Both the position numbers and the translations under genes were made by a program. A stretch of 64,000 bases of DNA from Antitrichia curtipendula (taxonomy: Eukaryota > Streptophyta > Bryopsida > Hypnales > Leucodontaceae): contig OX579637.1 in the NCBI GenBank assembly GCA_951230915.1, positions 11,470,001 to 11,534,000 on the forward strand, read 5' to 3'. Numbering within the stretch: the first letter of the stretch is position 1; every line of letters begins with the position of its first letter. Below are positions 25,565 through 39,714 of the stretch, in pieces. The notes under the pieces were generated by a model, which saw nothing but the letters and a program-made list of their open reading frames with translations, did no database searches and was not told where the DNA came from.

Positions 25565-28400
25565 GGATATGGTTGGTTCAATTATTTTATTTTCATTTGT
25601 CCATAATGAACCCCAAAATGTGCATGACCTTGAATATTTCATGAAGTCAAACTCTTCACTCCAGTTGCAACCTACACAATTCATTATTCCATGGTTTCAC
25701 GTCAAAATTCCATGAACTTGGACGTGGGAGCCCTAAAGTACAGGATATGGTTGGTTCAACTATTTTATTTTCATTTGTCCATAATGTACCCGAAACGTAG
25801 ATGACCTTGAATATTTCATGAAGTCAAACTCTTCACTCCATTTGCAACTTACACAATTCATTCTTCCATGGTTTCACGTCAAAATTCCATGAACTTGGAC
25901 ATGGGAGCCTAAAGTACAGGATATGGGTGGTTCAATTATTTTATTTTCATTTGTCCATAATGTACCCCAAAATGTGCATGACCTTGCATATTTCATGAAG
26001 TCAAACTCTTCACCCCATTTGCAACCTACACAATTCATTCTTCCATGGTTTCACGTCAAAATTCCATGAACTTGGACGTGGGAGCCCTAAAGTACAAGAT
26101 ATGGTTGGTTCAATTATTTTATTTTCTTTTGTCCATAATGTACCCCAAAAGTGCATGACCTTGAATATTTCATGAAGTCAAACTCTTCACTCCATTTGCA
26201 ACTTACACAATTCATTCTTCCATGGTTTCACGTCAAAATTCCATGAACTTGGACGTGGGAGCCCTAAAGTACAGGATATGGTTGGTTCAACTATTTTATT
26301 TTCATTTGTCCATAATGTACCCGAAACGTAGATGACCTTGAATATTTCATGAAGTCAAACTCTTCACTCCATTTGCAACTTACACAATTCATTCTTCCAT
26401 GGTTTCACGTCAAAATTCCATGAACTTGGACGTGGGAGCCCTAAAGTACAGGATATGGTTGGTTCAATTATTTTATTTTCATTTGTCCATAATGTACCCC
26501 AAAATGTGCATGACCTTGAATATTTCATGAAGTCAAACTCTTCACCCCATTTGCAACCTACACAATTCATTCTTCCATGGTTTCACGTCAAAATTCCATG
26601 AACTTGGACGTGGGAGCCCTAAAGTACAAGATATGGTTGGTTCAATTATTTTATTTTCATTTGTCCATAATGTACCCCAAAATGTGCATGACCTTGAATA
26701 TTTCATGAAGTCAAACTCTTCACCGCATTTGCAACCTACACAATTCATTATTCCATGGTTTCACGTCAAAATTCCATGAACTTGGACGTGGGAGCCCTAA
26801 AGTACAGGATATGGTTGGTTCAATTATTTTATTTTCATTTGTCCATAATGAACCCCAAAATGTGCATGACCTTGAATATTTCATGAAGTCAAACTCTTCA
26901 CCCCATTTGCAACCTACACAATTCATTCTTCCATGGTTTCACGTCAAAATTCCATGAACTTGGACGTGGGATTCCTAAAGTACAGGATATGGTTGGTTCG
27001 ATTATTTTATTTTCAGTTGTCCATAATGTACCTCAAACATGGATGACCTTGAATATTTCATGAAGTCAAACTCTTCACCCCATTTGCAACCTACACAATT
27101 CATTATTCCATGGTTCCACGTCAAAATTCCATGAACTTGGACGTGGGAGCCCTAAAGTACAAGATATGGTTGGTTCAATTATTTTATTTTCTTTTGTCCA
27201 TAATGTACCCCAAAATGTGCATGACCTTGAATATTTCATGAAGTCAAACTCCTCACCCCATTTGCAACTTACACAATTCATTATTCCATGGTTTCACGTC
27301 AAAATTCCATGAACTTGGACGTGGGAGCCTTAAAGTACAAGATATGGTTGGTTCGATTATTTTATTTTATTTTGTCCATAATGTACCCCAAATGAGCATG
27401 ACCTTGAATATTTCATGAAGTCAAACTCTTCACTCCAGTTGCAACCTACACAATTCATTATTCCATGGTTTCACGTCAAAAGTCCATGAACTTGGACGTG
27501 GGAGCCCTAAAGTACAAGATATGGTTGGTTCAATTATTTTATTTTCATTTGTCCATAATGTACCCCAAATGTGCATGACCTTGAATATTTCATGAAGTCA
27601 AACTCTTCACTCCATTTGCAACTTACACAATTCATTCTTCCATGGTTTCACGTCAAAATTCCATGAACATGGACATGGGAGCCTAAAGTACAGGATATGG
27701 GTGGTTCAATTATTTTATTTTCATTTGTCCATAATGTACCCCAAAATGTGCATGACCTTGAATATTTCATGAAGTCAAACTCTTCACTCCATTTGCAACC
27801 TACACAATTCATTCTTCCATGGTTTCACGTCAAAATTCCATGAACTTGGACGTGGGAGCCCTAAAGTACAGGATATGGTTGGTTCAATTTTTTTATTTTC
27901 ATTTGTCCATAATGTACCCCAAAATGTGGATGACCTTGAATATTTCATGAGGTCAAACTCTTCACCCCATTTGCAACTTACACAATTCATTCTTCCATGG
28001 TTTCACGTCAAAATTCCATGAACTTGGACGTGGGAGCCCTAAAGTACAAGATATGGTTGGTTCAATTATTTTATTTTCTTTTGTCCATAATGTACCCCAA
28101 AATGTGGATGACCTTGAATATTTCATGAAGTCACACTCCTCACCCCATTTGCAACTTACACAATTCATTCTTCCATGGTTTCACGTCAAAATTCCATGAA
28201 CTTGGACGAGGGAGCCCTAAAGTACAGGATATGGTTGGTTCGATTATTTTATTTTCATTTGTCCATAATGTCCCTCAAACATGGATGACCTTGAATATTT
28301 CATGAAGTCAAACTCTTCACCCCATTTGCAACCTACACAATTCATTCTTCCATGGTTTCACGTCAAAATTCCATGAACTTGGACGTGGGAGCCCTAAAGT
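25565..28400 (+). repeat. 16-monomer block, copy 1 (offset 7986 bp)
   Basis: It matches about 33551-36386, 45 monomers away. Markers include 'cacatgggagcc'-type CpG-decayed units ('gacatgggagcctaaag' at 25898 and 27672), 'cttgcatatttc', 'caccgcattt', 'tttcagttgtcc', 'ggttccacg', 'caattttttt' and 'gacgagggag' (28206). Its first half is repeated again directly downstream at +2839 bp (16 monomers, twice the 8-unit period). One private change was seen at 27661-27672, where 'gaacat' replaces 'gaactt'. Confidence 0.85.
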
Positions 28401-28404
28401 ACAG

Positions 28405-29850
28405 GATATGGTTGGTTCAATTATTTTATTTTCATTTGTCCATAATGAACCCCAAAATGTGCATGACCTTGAATATTTCATGAAGTCAAACTCTTCACTC
28501 CAGTTGCAACCTACACAATTCATTATTCCATGGTTTCACGTCAAAATTCCATGAACTTGGACGTGGGAGCCCTAAAGTACAGGATATGGTTGGTTCAACT
28601 ATTTTATTTTCATTTGTCCATAATGTACCCGAAACGTAGATGACCTTGAATATTTCATGAAGTCAAACTCTTCACTCCATTTGCAACTTACACAATTCAT
28701 TCTTCCATGGTTTCACGTCAAAATTCCATGAACTTGGACATGGGAGCCTAAAGTACAGGATATGGGTGGTTCAATTATTTTATTTTCATTTGTCCATAAT
28801 GTACCCCAAAATGTGCATGACCTTGCATATTTCATGAAGTCAAACTCTTCACTCCATTTGCAACCTACACAATTCATTCTTCCATGGTTTCACGTCAAAA
28901 TTCCATGAACTTGGACGTGGGAGCCCTAAAGTACAAGATATGGTTGGTTCAATTATTTTATTTTCTTTTGTCCATAATGTACCCCAAAAGTGCATGACCT
29001 TGAATATTTCATGAAGTCAAACTCTTCACTCCATTTGCAACTTACACAATTCATTCTTCCATGGTTTCACGTCAAAATTCCATGAACTTGGACGTGGGAG
29101 CCCTAAAGTACAGGATATGGTTGGTTCAACTATTTTATTTTCATTTGTCCATAATGTACCCGAAACGTAGATGACCTTGAATATTTCATGAAGTCAAACT
29201 CTTCACTCCATTTGCAACTTACACAATTCATTCTTCCATGGTTTCACGTCAAAATTCCATGAACTTGGACGTGGGAGCCCTAAAGTACAGGATATGGTTG
29301 GTTCAATTATTTTATTTTCATTTGTCCATAATGTACCCCAAAATGTGCATGACCTTGAATATTTCATGAAGTCAAACTCTTCACTCCATTTGCAACCTAC
29401 ACAATTCATTCTTCCATGGTTTCACGTCAAAATTCCATGAACTTGGACGTGGGAGCCCTAAAGTACAAGATATGGTTGGTTCAATTATTTTATTTTCATT
29501 TGTCCATAATGTACCCCAAAATGTGCATGACCTTGAATATTTCATGAAGTCAAACTCTTCACCGCATTTGCAACCTACACAATTCATTATTCCATGGTTT
29601 CACGTCAAAATTCCATGAACTTGGACGTGGGAGCCCTAAAGTACAGGATATGGTTGGTTCAATTATTTTATTTTCATTTGTCCATAATGAACCCCAAAAT
29701 GTGCATGACCTTGAATATTTCATGAAGTCAAACTCTTCACCCCATTTGCAACCTACACAATTCATTCTTCCATGGTTTCACGTCAAAATTCCATGAACTT
29801 GGACGTGGGATTCCTAAAGTACAGGATATGGTTGGTTCGATTATTTTATT
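28405..29850 (+). repeat. 8-monomer block shared at +5147 and at -2839 bp
   Basis: This segment matches the start of the preceding 16-monomer block (offset 2839) and also about 33552-34997 (offset 5147, 29 monomers). Markers in order are 'aatgaacccc', 'ccagttgc', 'cccgaaacg', 'gacatgggagcc' (28737), 'cttgcatatttc', 'ccccaaaagtgc', 'cccgaaacg' and 'caccgcattt'. It ends where 'tttcatttg' replaces 'tttcagttg' (about 29850). Confidence 0.8.
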
Positions 29851-32800
29851 TTCATTTGTCCATAATGTACCCCAAATGTGCATGACCTTGAATATTTCAT
29901 GAAGTCAAACTCTTCACTCCATTTGCAACTTACACAATTCATTCTTCCATGGTTTCACGTCAAAATTCCATGAACTTGGACATGGGAGCCTAAAGTACAG
30001 GATATGGGTGGTTCAATTATTTTATTTTCATTTGTCCATAATGTACCCCAAAATGTGCATGACCTTGAATATTTCATGAAGTCAAACTCTTCACTCCATT
30101 TGCAACCTACACAATTCATTCTTCCATGGTTTCACGTCAAAATTCCATGAACTTGGACGTGGGAGCCCTAAAGTACAGGATATGGTTGGTTCAATTTTTT
30201 TATTTTCATTTGTCCATAATGTACCCCAAAATGTGGATGACCTTGAATATTTCATGAGGTCAAACTCTTCACCCCATTTGCAACTTACACAATTCATTCT
30301 TCCATGGTTTCACGTCAAAATTCCATGAACTTGGACGTGGGAGCCCTAAAGTACAAGATATGGTTGGTTCAATTATTTTATTTTCTTTTGTCCATAATGT
30401 ACCCCAAAATGTGGATGACCTTGAATATTTCATGAAGTCACACTCCTCACCCCATTTGCAACTTACACAATTCATTCTTCCATGGTTTCACGTCAAAATT
30501 CCATGAACTTGGACGAGGGAGCCCTAAAGTACAGGATATGGTTGGTTCGATTATTTTATTTTGATTTGTCCATAATGTCCCTCAAACATGGATGACCTTG
30601 AATATTTCATGAAGTCAAACTCTTCACCCCATTTGCAACCTACACAATTCATTCTTCCATGGTTTCACGTCAAAATTCCATGAACTTGGACGTGGGAGCC
30701 CTAAAGTACAAGATATGGTTGGTTCAATTATTTTATTTTCTTTTGTCCATAATGTACCCCAAAAGTGCATGACCTTGAATATTTCATGAAGTCAAACTCT
30801 TCACTCCATTTGCAACTTACACAATTCATTCTTCCATGGTTTCACGTCAAAATTCCATGAACTTGGACGTGGGAGCCCTAAAGTACAGGATATGGTTGGT
30901 TCAATTGTTATATTTTCATTTATTCACGATGTACCCCAAAATAAGCATGACCTTGAATATTTCATGAAGTCAAACTCTTCACCCCATTTGCAACCTACAC
31001 AATTCATTCTTCCATGGTTTCACGTCAAAATTCCATGAACTTGGACGTGGGAGCCCTAAAGTACAGGATATGGGTGGTTCAATTATTTTATTCTCTTTTG
31101 TCCATAATGTACCCCAAATGTGCATGACCTTGAATATTTCATGAAGTCAAACTCTTCACTCCATTTGCAACTTACACAATTCATTCTTCCATGGTTTCAC
31201 GTCAAAATTCCATGAACTTGGACGTGGGAGCCCTAAAGTACAGGATATGGTTGGTTCAACTATTTTATTTTCATTTGTCCATAATGTACCCGAAACGTAG
31301 ATGACCTTGAATATTTCATGAAGTCAAACTCTTCACTCCATTTGCAACCTACACAATTCATTCTTCCATGGTTTCACGTCAAAATTCCATGAACTTGGAC
31401 GTGGGAGCCCTAAAGTACAGGATATGGTTGGTTCAATTATTTTATTTTGATTTGTCCATAATGTACCCCAAAATGTGCATGACCTTGAATATTTCATGAA
31501 GTCAAACTCTTCACTCCATTTGCAACCTACACAATTCATTCTTCCATGGTTTCACGTCAAAATTCCATGAACTTGGACGTGGGAGCCCTAAAGTACAAGA
31601 TATGGTTGGTTCAATTATTTTATTTTTTTTTGTCCATAATGTACCCCAAAATGTGCATGACCTTGAATATTTCATGAAGTCAAACTCTTCACCCCATTTG
31701 CAACCTACACAATTCATTATTCCATGGTTTCACGTCAAAATTCCATGAACTTGGACGTGGGAGCCCTAAAGTACAGGATATGGTTGGTTCAATTATTTTA
31801 TTTTCTTTTGTCCATAATGTACCCCAAAATGTGCATGACCTTGAATATTTCATGAAGTCAAACTCTTCACCCCATTTGCAACTTACACAATTCATTCTTC
31901 CATGGTTTCACGTCAAAATTCCATGAACTTGGACGAGGGAGCCCTAAAGTACAGGATATGGTTGGTTCGATTATTTTATTTTCATTTGTCCATAATGTCC
32001 CTCAAACATGGATGACCTTGAATATTTCATGAAGTCAAACTCTTCACCCCATTTGCAACCTACACAATTCATTCTTCCATGGTTTCACGTCAAAATTCCA
32101 TGAACTTGGACGTGGGAGCCCTAAAGTACAAGATATGGTTGGTTCAATTATTTTATTTTCTTTTGTCCATAATGTACCCCAAAAGTGCATGACCTTGAAT
32201 ATTTCATGAAGTCAAACTCTTCACTCCATTTGCAACTTACACAATTCATTCTTCCATGGTTTCACGTCAAAATTCCATGAACTTGGACGTGGGAGCCCTA
32301 AAGTACAGGATATGGTTGGTTCAATTGTTATATTTTCATTTATTCACGATGTACCCCAAAATAAGCATGACCTTGAATATTTCATGAAGTCAAACTCTTC
32401 ACCCCATTTGCAACCTACACAATTCATTCTTCCATGGTTTCACGTCAAAATTCCATGAACTTGGACGTGGGAGCCCTAAAGTACAGGATATGGGTGGTTC
32501 AATTATTTTATTCTCTTTTGTCCATAATGTACCCCAAATGTGCATGACCTTGAATATTTCATGAAGTCAAACTCTTCACTCCATTTGCAACTTACACAAT
32601 TCATTCTTCCATGGTTTCACGTCAAAATTCCATGAACTTGGACGTGGGAGCCCTAAAGTACAGGATATGGTTGGTTCAACTATTTTATTTTCATTTGTCC
32701 ATAATGTACCCAAAATGTGCATGACCTTGAATATTTCATGAAGTCAAACTCTTCACTCCATTTGCAACTTACACAATTCATTCTTCCATGGTTTCACGTC

Positions 32801-33580
32801 AAAATTCCATGAACTTGGACGTGGGAGCCCTAAAGTACAGGATATGGTTGGTTCAATTATTTTATTTTGATTTGTCCATAATGTACCCCAAAATGTGCAT
32901 GACCTTGAATATTTCATGAAGTCAAACTCTTCACCCCATTTGCAACCTACACAATTCATTCTTCCATGGTTTCACGTCAAAATTCCATGAACTTGGACGT
33001 GGGAGCCCTAAAGTACAAGATATGGTTGGTTCAATTATTTTATTTTCTTTTGTCCATAATGTACCCCAAAATGTGCATGACCTTGAATATTTCATGAAGT
33101 CAAACTCTTCACCGCATTTGCAACCTACACAATTCATTATTCCATGGTTTCACGTCAAAATTCCATGAACTTGGACGCGGGAGCCCTAAAGTACAGGATA
33201 TGGTTGGTTCAATTATTTTATTTTCATTTGTCCATAATGAACCCCAAAATGTGCATGACCTTGAATATTTCATGAAGTCAAACTCTTCACCCCATTTGCA
33301 ACCTACACAATTCATTCTTCCATGGTTTCACGTCAAAATTCCATGAACTTGGACGTGGGATTCCTAAAGTACAGGATATGGTTGGTTCGATTATTTTATT
33401 TTCAGTTGTCCATAATGTACCTCAAACATGGATGACCTTGAATATTTCATGAAGTCAAACTCTTCACCCCATTTGCAACCTACACAATTCATTCTTCCAT
33501 GGTTCCACGTCAAAATTCCATGAACTTGGACGTGGGAGCCCTAAAGTACAAGATATGGTTGGTTCAATTATTTTATTTTC
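29841..33580 (+). repeat. 21-monomer block, copy 1 (offset 5679 bp)
   Basis: It matches about 35520-39259, 32 monomers away. Inside it are two adjacent 1420-bp HOR units, with 'gacgagggag' at 30512 and 31932 and diverged 'caattgttat' units at 30902 and 32322. The rare 'tattttttttttg' tract near 31620 recurs near 37303. The left edge is 'ttcgattatt' against 'ttcaattatt'; the right edge is 'aatgaacccc' against 'aatgtacccc'. Confidence 0.88.
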
Positions 33581-36386
33581 ATTTGTCCATAATGAACCCC
33601 AAAATGTGCATGACCTTGAATATTTCATGAAGTCAAACTCTTCACTCCAGTTGCAACCTACACAATTCATTATTCCATGGTTTCACGTCAAAATTCCATG
33701 AACTTGGACGTGGGAGCCCTAAAGTACAGGATATGGTTGGTTCAACTATTTTATTTTCATTTGTCCATAATGTACCCGAAACGTAGATGACCTTGAATAT
33801 TTCATGAAGTCAAACTCTTCACTCCATTTGCAACTTACACAATTCATTCTTCCATGGTTTCACGTCAAAATTCCATGAACTTGGACATGGGAGCCTAAAG
33901 TACAGGATATGGGTGGTTCAATTATTTTATTTTCATTTGTCCATAATGTACCCCAAAATGTGCATGACCTTGCATATTTCATGAAGTCAAACTCTTCACC
34001 CCATTTGCAACCTACACAATTCATTCTTCCATGGTTTCACGTCAAAATTCCATGAACTTGGACGTGGGAGCCCTAAAGTACAAGATATGGTTGGTTCAAT
34101 TATTTTATTTTCTTTTGTCCATAATGTACCCCAAAAGTGCATGACCTTGAATATTTCATGAAGTCAAACTCTTCACTCCATTTGCAACTTACACAATTCA
34201 TTCTTCCATGGTTTCACGTCAAAATTCCATGAACTTGGACGTGGGAGCCCTAAAGTACAGGATATGGTTGGTTCAACTATTTTATTTTCATTTGTCCATA
34301 ATGTACCCGAAACGTAGATGACCTTGAATATTTCATGAAGTCAAACTCTTCACTCCATTTGCAACTTACACAATTCATTCTTCCATGGTTTCACGTCAAA
34401 ATTCCATGAACTTGGACGTGGGAGCCCTAAAGTACAGGATATGGTTGGTTCAATTATTTTATTTTCATTTGTCCATAATGTACCCCAAAATGTGCATGAC
34501 CTTGAATATTTCATGAAGTCAAACTCTTCACTCCATTTGCAACCTACACAATTCATTCTTCCATGGTTTCACGTCAAAATTCCATGAACTTGGACGTGGG
34601 AGCCCTAAAGTACAAGATATGGTTGGTTCAATTATTTTATTTTCATTTGTCCATAATGTACCCCAAAATGTGCATGACCTTGAATATTTCATGAAGTCAA
34701 ACTCTTCACCGCATTTGCAACCTACACAATTCATTATTCCATGGTTTCACGTCAAAATTCCATGAACTTGGACGTGGGAGCCCTAAAGTACAGGATATGG
34801 TTGGTTCAATTATTTTATTTTCATTTGTCCATAATGAACCCCAAAATGTGCATGACCTTGAATATTTCATGAAGTCAAACTCTTCACCCCATTTGCAACC
34901 TACACAATTCATTCTTCCATGGTTTCACGTCAAAATTCCATGAACTTGGACGTGGGATTCCTAAAGTACAGGATATGGTTGGTTCGATTATTTTATTTTC
35001 AGTTGTCCATAATGTACCTCAAACATGGATGACCTTGAATATTTCATGAAGTCAAACTCTTCACCCCATTTGCAACCTACACAATTCATTATTCCATGGT
35101 TCCACGTCAAAATTCCATGAACTTGGACGTGGGAGCCCTAAAGTACAAGATATGGTTGGTTCAATTATTTTATTTTCTTTTGTCCATAATGTACCCCAAA
35201 ATGTGCATGACCTTGAATATTTCATGAAGTCAAACTCCTCACCCCATTTGCAACTTACACAATTCATTATTCCATGGTTTCACGTCAAAATTCCATGAAC
35301 TTGGACGTGGGAGCCTTAAAGTACAAGATATGGTTGGTTCGATTATTTTATTTTATTTTGTCCATAATGTACCCCAAATGAGCATGACCTTGAATATTTC
35401 ATGAAGTCAAACTCTTCACTCCAGTTGCAACCTACACAATTCATTATTCCATGGTTTCACGTCAAAAGTCCATGAACTTGGACGTGGGAGCCCTAAAGTA
35501 CAAGATATGGTTGGTTCAATTATTTTATTTTCATTTGTCCATAATGTACCCCAAATGTGCATGACCTTGAATATTTCATGAAGTCAAACTCTTCACTCCA
35601 TTTGCAACTTACACAATTCATTCTTCCATGGTTTCACGTCAAAATTCCATGAACTTGGACATGGGAGCCTAAAGTACAGGATATGGGTGGTTCAATTATT
35701 TTATTTTCATTTGTCCATAATGTACCCCAAAATGTGCATGACCTTGAATATTTCATGAAGTCAAACTCTTCACTCCATTTGCAACCTACACAATTCATTC
35801 TTCCATGGTTTCACGTCAAAATTCCATGAACTTGGACGTGGGAGCCCTAAAGTACAGGATATGGTTGGTTCAATTTTTTTATTTTCATTTGTCCATAATG
35901 TACCCCAAAATGTGGATGACCTTGAATATTTCATGAGGTCAAACTCTTCACCCCATTTGCAACTTACACAATTCATTCTTCCATGGTTTCACGTCAAAAT
36001 TCCATGAACTTGGACGTGGGAGCCCTAAAGTACAAGATATGGTTGGTTCAATTATTTTATTTTCTTTTGTCCATAATGTACCCCAAAATGTGGATGACCT
36101 TGAATATTTCATGAAGTCACACTCCTCACCCCATTTGCAACTTACACAATTCATTCTTCCATGGTTTCACGTCAAAATTCCATGAACTTGGACGAGGGAG
36201 CCCTAAAGTACAGGATATGGTTGGTTCGATTATTTTATTTTGATTTGTCCATAATGTCCCTCAAACATGGATGACCTTGAATATTTCATGAAGTCAAACT
36301 CTTCACCCCATTTGCAACCTACACAATTCATTCTTCCATGGTTTCACGTCAAAATTCCATGAACTTGGACGTGGGAGCCCTAAAGT
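33551..36386 (+). repeat. 16-monomer block, copy 2 (offset 7986 bp)
   Basis: Partner of about 25565-28400, with 'gacatgggagcc' at 33884 and 35658 and 'caattttttt' near 35872. Its last part overlaps the start of the second 21-monomer block. The zone is thus built from overlapping copied segments and not from one clean period. Confidence 0.85.
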
Positions 36387-39259
36387 ACAAGATATGGTTG
36401 GTTCAATTATTTTATTTTCTTTTGTCCATAATGTACCCCAAAAGTGCATGACCTTGAATATTTCATGAAGTCAAACTCTTCACTCCATTTGCAACTTACA
36501 CAATTCATTCTTCCATGGTTTCACGTCAAAATTCCATGAACTTGGACGTGGGAGCCCTAAAGTACAGGATATGGTTGGTTCAATTGTTATATTTTCATTT
36601 ATTCACGATGTACCCCAAAATAAGCATGACCTTGAATATTTCATGAAGTCAAACTCTTCACCCCATTTGCAACCTACACAATTCATTCTTCCATGGTTTC
36701 ACGTCAAAATTCCATGAACTTGGACGTGGGAGCCCTAAAGTACAGGATATGGGTGGTTCAATTATTTTATTCTCTTTTGTCCATAATGTACCCCAAATGT
36801 GCATGACCTTGAATATTTCATGAAGTCAAACTCTTCACTCCATTTGCAACTTACACAATTCATTCTTCCATGGTTTCACGTCAAAATTCCATGAACTTGG
36901 ACGTGGGAGCCCTAAAGTACAGGATATGGTTGGTTCAACTATTTTATTTTCATTTGTCCATAATGTACCCGAAACGTAGATGACCTTGAATATTTCATGA
37001 AGTCAAACTCTTCACTCCATTTGCAACTTACACAATTCATTCTTCCATGGTTTCACGTCAAAATTCCATGAACTTGGACGTGGGAGCCCTAAAGTACAGG
37101 ATATGGTTGGTTCAATTATTTTATTTTGATTTGTCCATAATGTACCCCAAAATGTGCATGACCTTGAATATTTCATGAAGTCAAACTCTTCACTCCATTT
37201 GCAACCTACACAATTCATTCTTCCATGGTTTCACGTCAAAATTCCATGAACTTGGACGTGGGAGCCCTAAAGTACAAGATATGGTTGGTTCAATTATTTT
37301 ATTTTTTTTTGTCCATAATGTACCCCAAAATGTGCATGACCTTGAATATTTCATGAAGTCAAACTCTTCACCCCATTTGCAACCTACACAATTCATTATT
37401 CCATGGTTTCACGTCAAAATTCCATGAACTTGGACGTGGGAGCCCTAAAGTACAGGATATGGTTGGTTCAATTATTTTATTTTCTTTTGTCCATAATGTA
37501 CCCCAAAATGTGGATGACCTTGAATATTTCATGAAGTAACACTCCTCACCCCATTTGCAACTTACACAATTCATTCTTCCATGGTTTCACGTCAAAATTC
37601 CATGAACTTGGACGAGGGAGCCCTAAAGTACAGGATATGGTTGGTTCGATTATTTTATTTTCATTTGTCCATAATGTCCCTCAAACATGGATGACCTTGA
37701 ATATTTCATGAAGTCAAACTCTTCACCCCATTTGCAACCTACACAATTCATTCTTCCATGGTTTCACGTCAAAATTCCATGAACTTGGACGTGGGAGCCC
37801 TAAAGTACAAGATATGGTTGGTTCAATTATTTTATTTTCTTTTGTCCATAATGTACCCCAAAAGTGCATGACCTTGAATATTTCATGAAGTCAAACTCTT
37901 CACTCCATTTGCAACTTACACAATTCATTCTTCCATAGTTTCACGTCAAAATTCCATGAACTTGGACGTGGGAGCCCTAAAGTACAGGATATGGTTGGTT
38001 CAATTGTTATATTTTCATTTATTCACGATGTACCCCAAAATAAGCATGACCTTGAATATTTCATGAAGTCAAACTCTTCACCCCATTTGCAACCTACACA
38101 ATTCATTCTTCCATGGTTTCACGTCAAAATTCCATGAACTTGGACGTGGGAGCCCTAAAGTACAGGATATGGGTGGTTCAATTATTTTATTCTCTTTTGT
38201 CCATAATGTACCCCAAATGTGCATGACCTTGAATATTTCATGAAGTCAAACTCTTCACTCCATTTGCAACTTACACAATTCATTCTTCCATGGTTTCACG
38301 TCAAAATTCCATGAACTTGGACGTGGGAGCCCTAAAGTACAGGATATGGTTGGTTCAACTATTTTATTTTCATTTGTCCATAATGTACCCAAAATGTGCA
38401 TGACCTTGAATATTTCATGAAGTCAAACTCTTCACTCCATTTGCAACTTACACAATTAATTCTTCCATGGTTTCACGTCAAAATTCCATGAACTTGGACG
38501 TGGGAGCCCTAAAGTACAGGATATGGTTGGTTCAATTATTTTATTTTCATTTGTCCATAATGTACCCCAAAATGTGCATGACCTTGAATATTTCATGAAG
38601 TCAAACTCTTCACTCCATTTGCAACCTACACAATTCATTCTTCCATGGTTTCACGTCAAAATTCCATGAACTTGGACGTGGGAGCCCTAAAGTACAAGAT
38701 ATGGTTGGTTCAATTATTTTATTTTCTTTTGTCCATAATGTACCCCAAAATGTGCATGACCTTGAATATTTCATGAAGTCAAACTCTTCACCGCATTTGC
38801 AACCTACACAATTCATTATTCCATGGTTTCACGTCAAAATTCCATGAACTTGGACGTGGGAGCCCTAAAGTACAGGATATGGTTGGTTCAATTATTTTAT
38901 TTTCATTTGTCCATAATGAACCCCAAAATGTGCATGACCTTGAATATTTCATGAAGTCAAACTCTTCACCCCATTTGCAACCTACACAATTCATTCTTCC
39001 ATGGTTTCACGTCAAAATTCCATGAACTTGGACGTGGGATTCCTAAAGTACAGGATATGGTTGGTTCGATTATTTTATTTTCAGTTGTCCATAATGTACC
39101 TCAAACATGGATGACCTTGAATATTTCATGAAGTCAAACTCTTCACCCCATTTGCAACCTACACAATTCATTATTCCATGGTTCCACGTCAAAATTCCAT
39201 GAACTTGGACGTGGGAGCCCTAAAGTACAAGATATGGTTGGTTCAATTATTTTATTTTC
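35520..39259 (+). repeat. 21-monomer block, copy 2 (offset 5679 bp)
   Basis: Partner of about 29841-33580. It holds 'gacgagggag' at 36191 and 37611 and diverged units at 36581 and 38001, each pair 1420 bp apart. Private point changes include 'catgaagtaacac' (about 37535), 'ccatagtttc' (about 37935) and 'cacaattaattc' (about 38452). Such scattered singletons show that both copies are real and not an exact artefactual duplication. Confidence 0.88.
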
Positions 39260-39714
39260 TTTTGTCCATAATGTACCCCAAAATGTGCATGACCTTGAAT
39301 ATTTCATGAAGTCAAACTCCTCACCCCATTTGCAACTTACACAATTCATTATTCCATGGTTTCACGTCAAAATTCCATGAACTTGGACGTGGGAGCCCTA
39401 AAGTACAAGATATGGTTGGTTCAATTATTTTATTTTCTTTTGTCCATAATGTACCCCAAAATGTGCATGACCTTGAATATTTCATGAAGTCAAACTCCTC
39501 ACCCCATTTGCAACTTACACAATTCATTATTCCATGGTTTCACGTCAAAATTACATGAACTTGGACGTGGGAGCCTTAAAGTACAAGATATGGTTGGTTC
39601 GATTATTTTATTTTCTTTTGTCCATAATGTACCCCAAATGAGCATGACCTTGAATATTTCATGAAGTCAAACTCTTCACCCCATTTGCAACCTACACAAT
39701 TCATTATTCCATGG

